Part shown: positions 55,519-64,000 of the stretch, piece by piece
Layout of the letters: each line of letters opens with the position of its first letter
Numbering within the stretch: position 1 is the stretch's first letter
Assembly (NCBI RefSeq): GCF_021130785.1
Contig: NC_060211.1
Coordinates: 127,421,001-127,485,000, forward strand
DNA: 64,000 nucleotides
Direction: 5' to 3'
Source of the DNA: Homalodisca vitripennis
Lineage: Eukaryota > Arthropoda > Insecta > Hemiptera > Cicadellidae
Translations under genes and position numbers: made by a program
Notes under the pieces: model-generated
Told to the model about the DNA's origin: nothing
Seen by the model: the letters and a program-made list of their open reading frames with translations, nothing else
Databases searched by the model: none

Positions 55519-55546
55519 GTACTTTTTGTGATTCAATGTTTATTGA

Positions 55547-55549
<3 letters not shown>

Positions 55550-55602
<53 letters not shown>
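55550..55602. repeat. (TA)n microsatellite
   Basis: A pure AT/TA run of about 53 bases directly downstream of the tRNA-like copy. Confidence 0.95.
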
Positions 55603-55607
<5 letters not shown>

Positions 55608-57290
55608 GGTACTGACCCTTGCTGCTTGACTCACAAAACTATTAAAGAGTCCCAGTACCTGAGTGAGAACCTGCGGTATTGCGATGTAACTTTGCAGCGC
55701 GTCTTCCATAACCAAAAACTTCACTTTCGTACAGTGAGGCTTTTGAAATGAGCGTCATCAATGAGCTCCTAACCTAACCTTAAAACCTCTATGTGAGTAT
55801 TTTGAATGGTAAAAAGCAAATACAAAGTGTAGTATATAGCCTACATGTACATGTACTGTTGGAAACTTATATTTAGATTGTAACTATTTGATTAGAATTT
55901 GCCGAAGTAAGCAGTTTGAAACTGCTTTAGTTTTAAGGTTCTTATTAGTTTATTAAGGACTCGACAAGGGCATCCTTAAAATCATATTGTTGTCTGACGT
56001 CTTACTGTCCGTTCGTGTAATAACTCTTGATAGAAAGGTCTTAGAGACTTGACTCTCGGTACCAAGAATCCTCTTGATCCAAGGAAGAACTCTATTGTTT
56101 TTGCGGTTATTAAATAAAAAGATAAAAATGAAATTCACACAATTTGACTCTAAAAAACTTCATGATAGCAACTGTTGTGATGCGTGGTTGATAATGCCTT
56201 AAAGTTGTAAACAATGACAATGTTGTGCATTACAACTGTTAAAAGCTTATATCTTCGTTATTTACTGGCAGAGTTTTATGATCAATGTATCAAAATGTTT
56301 GTATTGTGACAATATTGTTATCATTATTTACAATAATAATAACAATACTTTCTCTCCGTTCGTGTGATAACTCTTAATAGAAAGGTCTAGAGACTTGAAT
56401 CTACGTACAAAGAATCCTGGACCCATGGAAGAACTCTATCGATTTTGCTGTCAAAAAGTAAAAATTAAAGATAAAAATTAAATTAAAAAATTTTGACTAA
56501 AAAAAATCATAATGAAATCTGTTGATTTAGCCTTAAAGATATAAACTATGAACATTTTGTTGTGCATTACAACCGTTTATAGCTTATATCTACATTAGTT
56601 ACTGACTGATTTTTATGCTCTTGGTATCAACATGTTTATTTACAATGTTTCATGATATTGTTAGTTTTTACGGTATGAAGCTTGAAATATTTTAATCTGC
56701 CACCATCTTGAAATGAGTTATCATGATATAATATAAAATGGTCTCTTGATTTAAGACTTCAAGGAAAATAATTGTTCTAAATTTGAGTTTTTTACCTCTA
56801 CTGGATTATGAAATAAAATCTAAAAACATATACATACAGACAGATGGTAAATGAAAAGAGATAGACCATAGGTTACATTTAGTTTTTAGCTCCTCTTGGT
56901 CCCTAGAACAATATCCTAAAGTTTGTGTAGATAGTTTTTTACTCCTTGTATGTATATATATATATATATATAGCACACCTTGGTATCGTGTATTAACGTC
57001 TTTAGTAGTCAGGGTACTATACAAACCGAGTTATGAGAGTTATAATAGTGTATGACAACAAATTTAGTTATATACAACTTTTATAACGTGACATGGTAAC
57101 ATATGTGAGAAGATAGTTTGTTGGTTTGGTTGGCAATACTTTCCTTCCGTTCTGTCGTGTCCTAAGATACTCCGTGTTATCGTTTATTATTAATTAGTTT
57201 AGTGATCAAAATAAAAAATTAAAACATGCAAGCAATAATTAATTTTGAGTCATTTTAAGACATTAGAGATAGATACTTCCCTAAAAGAAA
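55603..57290. other. Intergenic, no gene recognised
   Basis: AT-rich. A duplicated phrase (gtccgttcgtgtaataactcttgatagaaaggtc near 56008 and ctccgttcgtgtgataactcttaatagaaaggtc near 56354, period about 345 bp, with similar sequence after both) marks an old tandem duplication. A TA run is at about 56951-56971. Confidence 0.5.
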
Positions 57291-57298
57291 TGACACTG

Positions 57299-57328
57299 TA
57301 TAAGAGAGAACGTGACTCTTGCCTCAGC
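57299..57328 (+). promoter_or_regulatory. Candidate TATA plus initiator core promoter
   Basis: TATAAGAG begins at 57299 and a CTCAGCA initiator-like sequence places the start A at 57326, 27 bases downstream. The following 270 bases are clearly less AT-rich than the surroundings and end at a splice-donor-like TTTC|GTAAGTAC (57598). This is a motif-level prediction only. Confidence 0.4.
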
Positions 57329-57597
57329 AGAGCGGGTTTGTCTCGTCTATCGAGATCGAGTTAATGTTGACTTGTTAGAAAGTTGTAATTGTTCATCAGT
57401 TAGCTCTGGGCCGATGTCGCTAAAGTCAACTAGTCATTCTGTATCCGGCAGATAGCATTTCTGATCGTATTTATTGTTTGATGTCGAACCTCAGCACGAC
57501 CGAGGAAGTGTCCGTGACCGCCTCTAGGAGACAAGAACGTCAGCTCGAGCTATCGACACTAGCCCGTGCCGAAGTTGAGTCCTAAGCTCATATTTCG
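57326..57597 (+). other. Candidate first exon with a 34-codon ORF
   Basis: This would be a 5' exon starting at the predicted initiator and ending at a GTAAGT donor at 57598. It contains a small ORF, 57481-57585, starting MSNLSTTEEVSV and ending with TAA. No homology is recognised. It could be the noncoding first exon of the gene whose coding exon begins at 63643, which is on the same strand, but a suitable acceptor there was not convincing. Confidence 0.3.
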
Positions 57598-60500
57598 TAA
57601 GTACTAATTGGTATATTCAAATATTTAATTTTTTTAAATTTGCTAAAGAGTACATCCCACCGTTTTACAAATTTTATTTTTACATAAAATAGTAATGTTT
57701 ACTGTAAAAATGTTGATAACGAATTACGTATTTAAGTAGTTAGTTAAAATAACACTATTCCATTATTATTTAATTTTGGGACGAGGTCTTTATAATCCAA
57801 AGATTGCATCGTCAGGTGACTACAAATAAATATGTACATTATTGTTTTACTACAAATAGTATTAAAATGTTAAATATTAAATGTTTCGTGTAAATATGTA
57901 AAAACAAAGAATTGGAAATATATTTCAGACAGTATGAACATTTAGATGGGACTAAAGTTCAGTTTAGTTTTCTAATATATTAAAAAGATTCTTCATTATT
58001 AATTAGTTTTTCTTTATTTATATTTATGTGACGTGACTATTTAAGTGCATTGGTTTTGTAATAGGCAAAACACAGAATTGAATCAGGAGACACCCATAAA
58101 AATACTCTTAAATTAATAAAAGAAGTTACAAAATCAATGCTAATTACATACATTATTTACAGCGGATGGTATTTAAATATTATTTTCAATAAAAACAATG
58201 TAAATATTTGTTTGCGGAGTCGCCTGATGAGGAAATCTTTGTTTTCGAAAGGTCTCCTAAAAAAAACATAAAACAAAACAAAATAATATCGGAAAAAGTG
58301 TTGTTTTCGCTAAATTATTTTTAATTGCTTTTAGAGTTTTCCAAGTAAGTGTATAATATATTTGGACTAAAATGTTAAAAAATAGCGAATGATCAAGAGA
58401 ATGCTATTGAAACTGCTGTTGCTGTAATTGCCATGAAACTTTGTTATCAAGCTAATAAAGCGTCAAGCTGAACCGGATATGGTGGTAGACCAATTTCTTA
58501 GGCAGTCCAAATAGTATATCGTCGATGAATGTATAGGTTTACGAACAGTTCTAAGCAAAAAAAATGTAGTTCAAACTTTTATTATACTTATCCAAATTCC
58601 AGACAATTAATCAAGCTGTCATTATCTCAAGGTACTGACAGTAATACTCGTAATGTAAATGGAAGTAACGGATTCACGTCGGAAGTCATCAGAAAAAAGG
58701 GATGTTTTACAAGACATCAAGTGCACTAATATTTAAAATAATATTGTCTAGGGTTTCTTTATTAAACAAGGTAGGAATTGCCACACCAAGTATCGCGTAA
58801 CATTCTTCGGTGAGCTAGCGTACAGAATTTAAAGTCATTTCATTTCATTTTCGAGATGTAATGCGGTCAAATAGACAGATGGACATGATACAGAAAAGAG
58901 ATTTTTGTGTATTCCCGGCTGACAAATAAGTGATAAACTTCAATGAAGCTCAGCCAAAAATGTCAAGGTTGTACAACAATGGACATCCACCATCATATAA
59001 CCCATTCTTGTCTACGTATAAATAAAGTTTATTGTTACATGTAATCAGGGCCGTACTCATCTTAGGCAGGCTCCGGAAAAAGATAGCCTAAAAATTAGAA
59101 AGTAATGTTCACATATATAAATGTAAACAACTCCTTCGTGTCCATTTTAAGTTACTACAATAATCAAGATTTATTAAACAGGGCGTATGAAAGTTATATA
59201 CGTGTAAAGAGATCTGTGATGTAAACGATGTTGAGCGCTGGTCAGATGTAGTCGATAATGTTGTTTCTATCAAACTCAGTGATGCATCTGTCAGTTCATC
59301 CGCCAGTCAAATGATCGACTAAGATCAGTTTTAAAGATGACCTCCGTTTCTGTATCATTGACCTTGGCCGTAACTCGCTCCCTTGATTCAATCACTGCTA
59401 GAGCAACAGCAGCGGCGCACAGAGCTGTCAGGCCCTGATGATTTAATCAGCTGATGAAAGTTCTAACGCTTCACACGGATGATATAATAATGCACAGATC
59501 GGTGGACAAAGACTCATTTTCGCTGATCCTGCGAACAAACAAACAATTTAAACGTCTTCAGATCCAATGAGGGTTGCCTGCTTTACCAACCAAATTACCT
59601 ACATATTTCGGTGAGGCACGCAGATTCTCTAAATTATTTTATGAATACTATGTAAGAATTTAGAATATAGTTGTTTAGGGCAATAAACAACTAAAAAGTA
59701 AAATTTAAATCTCCATTGAGCATTTTAAAATTAGTTGAATAATAATTATCACATTACTTGAAACACAAAAACATATCAGAGCCACAAAAGCTATTGTGAG
59801 GAGGAACTGAGCAAGAAACAACAATAATGGATTACGATATTTTGGCAATTACTAAGGCCTAAAATGAAGCAAACCCCCATTATTCCATTTTTAATAAAAT
59901 AAATAAGTTACAATAAAATCTGAGAAAGAGATCTGGCACTACTTGTTATATTGAATATTGTTCTTTGATTATATTTACTCCATACAAAAGAGTATACTTT
60001 AGAGCATAACTTGAGTGTTCAACATTAATTTAAACCAGAGTCTTATGTAACCAATATTATATTATGGTGAAATGAAAGTATTTACTTGAAAACAATGTAA
60101 TCTGTTCGTGTAGTCTAACTTGGTAACTTGAGGGAAACTGCACACCAGTAATTATAATTCAATGTTTGTAGTAATTATAAACAGAGATAGCACACTAAAT
60201 CTGATACACGAACATGTTCCCCTTTGTTTCTGGATGCTCCCCAAAAGACAAGTATCACGAGTGAAACAATTATCGTGTTATCGCCTGCTATCGGCAGAGA
60301 CACGCACACTGGGTGTGTCTCCAAGCTGGAGGTGTCACCGCAGAAAGCGTGAATGTCCACACCTCCTGTCGCACCTGACCACCCGAATGTGGTGTGTAAG
60401 TCAGTCAGCCAGTGTGGCTCGCCGCTCGGTGCTCAGACTCAGGCTCACAATTAGCCTAACAAGCGCACACTTTCATCTCTGACATGATTTCTCCCGCCGT

Positions 60501-61200
60501 GCCGCGCAGGCCCGCGCCCGCCACACCGCCGTCCGAGAACTTCTTCTCTTGTCTCCACCCTTTTATCGAGTCCGGTCCTATTGTTCCCGCCGGGTATTCA
60601 GCCAAAGTTAATACTTAATGTTCGTAATCTCGGAGATATTAGAAAATACTACGCTTCAATTCTTTTGTCCGGTCAAGTAGTGTACACGCTATGTTGATCT
60701 CTATCCGTCACTGTGCCAGTTGTTACATGACGTAATCACGATTGTCAGCTTTGACCGTTGGTTTGATATTTAAAGTATTGTGAAAAAATATAGATGAAGA
60801 AAATTGATAAAGCAAAGATTCTTCTGTAATGTTTATGTTTTGGACGTATCATAACAAAAATACCAACTTTGCATTTGCTTAGTCAGGTAAATATGAGAAA
60901 CCGTGATAAATCAAACAAAATATGAGTCTGATTAGCCAAAGATGGGTTTGGCACTGTATAACATTTTTTATAACTGTTAATTTCAAATGGCTCTATTTAG
61001 TACTTTGTTTTGTTCACCATGATAAAGACCATTTGTCATATTTATGGTAGCTGTAGAATTGTTCGGATAGATTTACTAGGACTACCTGAAAAAGTTAGCC
61101 TCTTTGGGCTTAACTTGGTGACGGGAAATCTACATTTTTACTATACGTGACGGTAGTACTCGTATAATAAATTTTTGTGTCAGAAAGGTTCTTTTTTGGT
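57598..61200. other. Intergenic or intronic, no gene recognised
   Basis: AT-rich from 57600 to 59200. A less AT-rich island at 59220-59530 has a palindrome TGATTTAATCA next to a CAGCTG E-box near 59440. A second island at 60270-60610 becomes very GC-rich at 60490-60540 (cccgccgtgccgcgcagg). These look like regulatory or promoter islands rather than exons; no frame is convincing. Confidence 0.4.
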
Positions 61201-61357
61201 TGGTGTGCCTACCGATAGAACCTATTCTGGCTGCAGCAGGCACCGATTCTAGGCAACTCAATGTCCCGGAGACACACCACTAACCGTAAATCTCGAGATA
61301 TTTGGGTAAAAAGTGTTAGGCAAAGTTCTACTTTACTGCGGAGGATGGCTGTTGGAA

Positions 61358-61720
61358 TAGGTGGGATTCCCTTAATGATAAATGCTTTAAAAAGCCCAAA
61401 CAAGAGCGATATGCATTCCCTGCCCATTTTGACCCCCATGGGTTTGAAAGCTGAGTAAGCCTCACCTTCTTCTAAGGTGTCATGGCTGCGTTGGTGCCCA
61501 CTATCACAGTCTCCACCCGTAGCCCACACTTCCGAATAACCTCTCATTCCGGAAGCAACGCAGAAGACTGAAACAATGCCCGTTATCTCCTCCTCATGGG
61601 TTCTTGACAGGAAGCTGCTTGCTTCTACACCGAATTTTACCATCCATCCTGAAAATCCTTCCACTCCGGAAGCAACGCAAAGATCCTTTTAGAACTAAGT
61701 GCAATGAGGGTTTTCATCAT
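61358..61720. repeat. Dispersed repeat, copy A
   Basis: This segment (landmark GGGATTCCCTTAATGATAAATGCTTTAA followed by CAAACAAGAG) occurs again at 62814. It also has an internal repetition of CCGGAAGCAACGCA near 61554 and 61667. The open frames on both strands here are incidental. Confidence 0.82.
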
Positions 61721-61899
61721 TTTTTTGTGCTAAGTGAACAAAACGTATTAAACTGATAAAATATATTTCGTAAAGTAAAGGCCAATTATATTCCAAGGTG
61801 GGTACAGAAAGTTGAGATTAATAAGTAATATAACATACATATATGTATAAGTAAATATACTAGACTGCCATTATTGTCCCCAATTGATATTATAGTAAA
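61721..61899. other. AT-rich spacer
   Basis: Nothing supported. Confidence 0.4.
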
Positions 61900-62340
61900 C
61901 GTGTTCAAGATGAGATTGAGCCGGAAATCCTGGACCTCCCGTGACAAATACCGGGCTAAATCAGCAAAATATATTTCCCCACGGATGCGGGCGGCGCGAA
62001 TCCGAGTTCCTCAACCGGGGGAGGATGTAGCGGCATGCGTTGTTCGTGTGAGCGAACACAATGCTGACAATGGTGGAGGCACAATAACTGCGGAGTGACG
62101 TGACAGAACGTCAACACTCTCTCAGCCACGGCAGAAACATTGCTAACACTGGGCTAATACATGAGCTGGGTGGGGGATCAGCTGCAGGTGCTGAGTCACG
62201 TGATAGTTCCCAACAGCTCGCGCTGACACAGCTGATCTCATCAATAACAGCTGGTCAACTCTCGTCTCCGCCGTCACAGAGCAAGTTTCACTGCTTCCAC
62301 CGTAAACTGCTCTTCTTAGACTTTCAGTTTTATTGACGCT
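61900..62340. promoter_or_regulatory. GC-richer island with an E-box cluster
   Basis: Three CAGCTG E-boxes (62179-62184, 62229-62234, 62248-62253) and one CACGTG (62197-62202) lie within 75 bases. The CACGTG overlaps a TGAGTCA AP-1-type site (62192-62198). The island stands out in base composition and lies about 1.3 kb upstream of the last gene. I infer an enhancer or promoter-proximal element. The plus-strand frames at 61874-62098 and 62100-62336 match no family. Confidence 0.45.
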
Positions 62341-62813
62341 GGATTATTTGGCCACTCTTGGTTCTTGGCACGAGTACATTATTTGCTCTTTGATGTTTTC
62401 ATTCCTTCTGCGAAGTACAATTTGAGCTTACGTGAAAGTTGAGTTTACGGATATCCTTTGGGAGAGTAGGTTAAACTTTAAAATCCGCGCTAACATTTTA
62501 AATTGCTTATAATGTGTTTTGTTCAGCAATTTAAATTGTACAATTAGTAATGAACTAAGCAAACTTAGTAATTAATCTAACTATTAAACAAGTGTATTTT
62601 ATCGGCTCCAGCGTTGAGTGAACCTAAAACTAAATTGAATAAAAATTTCCCCTCGTGACATTGGAATAGTTTTTAAGAAGAAACTGAACAAATTAAGTAA
62701 CCACAATGAGATAAAATGTATTGGTGTACAAATAAATTGCCAACTGGATAGGAATCGTGGCCGATAGGAGGGTTTACCTCTGGCTAGTTTATACCCTCTA
62801 CATGGTGGTTTGA
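62341..62813. other. Intergenic, no feature recognised
   Basis: AT-rich sequence between the E-box island and repeat copy B. Confidence 0.4.
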
Positions 62814-63095
62814 ATGGGTGGGAATCCCTTAATGATAAATGCTTTAACAAGCCTAAACAAGAGAGAGATGCTTTCCGTAACAACTTTGACAGTTACAGAG
62901 ACTGGAAGCAGAGGAATCTCCGCCGTCTTTTAAGGTGCCATGGCTTAGATAGAATTCATCATCCCCTCATGTTGGTGGTACCATGATATATCGGCTGAAG
63001 CCAGTCATAATCTCCACCAGTAGAAATCCAAATAGTTTTTCACTCTAGAAGCCGCGTTGAGGACAGTTTAAATGTAAGTGCAGTAGAAGTTTATT
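62814..63095. repeat. Dispersed repeat, copy B
   Basis: This copy is diverged from the segment at 61358-61720, in the same orientation: shared CCCTTAATGATAAATGCTTTAA, GATGC.TTCC, TAAGGTG(T/C)CATGGCT and a final GAAGC(A/C)(A/G)CG(C/T) followed by GTGCA(A/G)T. It lacks about 80 bases relative to copy A. Confidence 0.8.
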
Positions 63096-63500
63096 CAGCG
63101 TCTTTTCCTATACAATAAAGGTACAAAAACAGTCTAATACTTAATGCGCTGTGGTAAATCTATATCTGTTACGATCATTTCGTAAGCGCCAGTACTGATG
63201 TAATGGATATTTAAATTGGTAGAACCTTCAAAGAGCCAACATAACACTATACTCGTACGTGAATGAGTGTAGAGTAATATGTTATTGGAAAGGCATGCCT
63301 GCATTGTCTGCAATATTATACACCTCACTCATTACAAACGACTACTTTATAATGTAACGCACAAAAGACTCGAGTTTCCGATTCAAAATACAGTACTTAC
63401 TATACCATTACATAATGACTGCACGGTGCTGCTGATTACATTGACAACCGATTCACTTCAAACGGAACATTAATGCGATATGTACCGCGACCGTACTGTC
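63096..63500. other. 5' flank of the last gene
   Basis: AT-rich until about 63480, then composition shifts to GC-rich at the presumed transcript. No TATA box seen; a TCAGTG initiator-like sequence lies at 63499-63504. Confidence 0.35.
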
Positions 63501-63511
63501 AGTGTGGTGCC

Positions 63512-63598
63512 ATGACAAGCGGACCGTGGCCACTGCGAGGACAGTGTGTAGAGGTCGCCGCCACAGTGTGTGCAGTTCGGGGACCAGCGAGTGTGTAG
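63512..63598 (+). other. Upstream ORF (28 codons) in the 5' leader
   Basis: An ATG at 63512 opens a 28-codon frame (MTSGPWPLRG...) ending with TAG at 63596-63598, followed by a second minimal uORF of ATG CGA TGA at 63625-63633. Both end before the main start at 63643. If transcribed from near 63500, they would be expected to reduce initiation at the main start. Confidence 0.4.
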
Positions 63599-63642
63599 TG
63601 TGTGTGCTGGTGTCGAGTGTAGAGATGCGATGACGTCTTATC

Positions 63643-64000
63643 ATGTGGGAGTGCTTGACCAAGGGACTGTGCCAGAGGAAGTGTGACAAGACCCACGTTT
63701 GGAATATTGAGAACCAGAAGCATCTCGAGATCCACAAGCAGAAATTGCCGAAGCACCCTCCAAAACTGGACGTAGTCGAGCTGGACTGGAACAGGGGTAG
63801 GAGAATCGACTCCTACTACGTAGTCGAGGGCACCACCCAGACCATCATCAGACAAGAGATCTACAAGAAGATCTGTCTGCAACAAAAGACGTCTTTTCAC
63901 ACCAAAGACCTATTCAGCGTGTCCATGAGGAATGTGAACGAAAGGATCATCAACGAGAGGAAATTCATAATTCCCGTAATACCCAACTTCTCGTTTAGAG
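63643..64000 (+). CDS. Unrecognised protein, N-terminal part, open to window end
   Basis: An ATG at 63643 is followed by 119 sense codons with no stop up to the window edge. An in-frame TGA lies four codons upstream (63631), so this ATG is the first possible in frame. The translation begins MWECLTKGLCQRKCDKTH, is rich in Lys, Arg and Ile, contains the phrase ELDWNRGRRIDSYYVVEGTT, and ends RKFIIPVIPNFSFR. There is no signal peptide and no membrane segment in the visible part; three Cys lie in the first 14 residues. I do not recognise the family. The codon use and GC content are higher than in the surroundings, supporting real coding sequence. The minus strand is also open over much of this stretch, but without a start in context. 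The rest of the gene lies outside the window. Confidence 0.72.
   Translation, partial: MWECLTKGLCQRKCDKTHVWNIENQKHLEIHKQKLPKHPPKLDVVELDWNRGRRIDSYYVVEGTTQTIIRQEIYKKICLQQKTSFHTKDLFSVSMRNVNERIINERKFIIPVIPNFSFR

Noticed and set aside
55401..55751. 116-residue plus-strand frame spanning the tRNA-like sequence and TA microsatellite
   Set aside because: It is read through a tRNA-like sequence and an (AT)n tract (isoleucine-tyrosine run), so it is not a gene.
60480..60600. Minus-strand promoter in the GC-rich patch
   Set aside because: A GATAAAAGG sequence exists on the minus strand, but no initiator at the right distance and no downstream gene support it.
61209..61664. 151-residue minus-strand frame as a gene
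   Set aside because: It overlaps a dispersed repeat whose second copy has no equivalent open frame.
63453..63900. Two overlapping minus-strand frames at the right edge
   Set aside because: The plus strand has a start with an upstream in-frame stop and stays open to the edge. The minus frames are His/Thr/Leu-biased shadows in GC-rich sequence.

Overview
This window looks like nuclear DNA of an insect. It is AT-rich, its genes have long introns and canonical GT/AG junctions, and most of it is decayed transposons and satellite repeats. The gene content (an ecdysteroid-kinase-like gene, an RNF19-type E3 ligase) and the transposon mix (mariner, piggyBac-like, Helitron, Ty3/Gypsy, several non-LTR elements) fit an arthropod. 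A hemipteran is my guess only; no species can be named from the sequence.

Three protein-coding loci are supported. (1) On the minus strand, a two-exon CHK/ecdysteroid-kinase-like gene (exon 1 13136-12807, exon 2 10855-9956) joins in frame to about 409 residues with the kinase motifs intact. (2) On the plus strand, the last five coding exons of an RNF19A/B-type RING-between-RING E3 ligase run from 19929 to 33452, with a polyadenylation signal at 33741. They join in frame with phases 1, 2, 0 and 2. The catalytic RBR exons were not found and should lie upstream, which may place the kinase gene inside an RNF19 intron. (3) At the right edge, an unrecognised plus-strand protein starts at 63643 and stays open to the window end, behind two upstream ORFs.

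Layout: 1-2040 holds a 124-bp satellite; 2340-4850 two decayed LINE reverse transcriptases; 5147-8800 small duplications, telomere-like motifs and a possible TTAA-bounded MITE; 9956-13400 the kinase; 17604-19041 a TTAA-flanked Kolobok-like DNA transposon; 19929-33760 the RNF19 3' half, whose introns carry a 135-bp satellite (22093-24140), a dead mariner, nested piggyBac-like elements and a TTAA MITE; 34286-46766 a nested transposon block (TTAA MITE, two head-to-tail Helitrons with a LINE in the second, a Ty3/Gypsy remnant split by a LINE, another LINE on the plus strand, and a 2.6-kb DNA transposon with 31-bp perfect inverted repeats and an ATTT target duplication); 50285-51875 a CpG-rich 158-bp tandem array whose last unit runs into a TATA plus initiator arrangement; 55205-55547 a half tRNA-like sequence inside a large inverted repeat plus a fuller copy; 57299-57597 a candidate promoter and first exon; 61358-63095 a dispersed repeat pair and an E-box cluster before the last gene.

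No coherent multi-gene system (operon, immune island, CRISPR) is visible. The least explained structures are the 158-bp promoter-like array, the resemblance between the two satellites, and the recurrence of near-perfect inverted repeats inside or at the edges of broken transposons and the tRNA-like copy. The last pattern looks like template-switch mutations.
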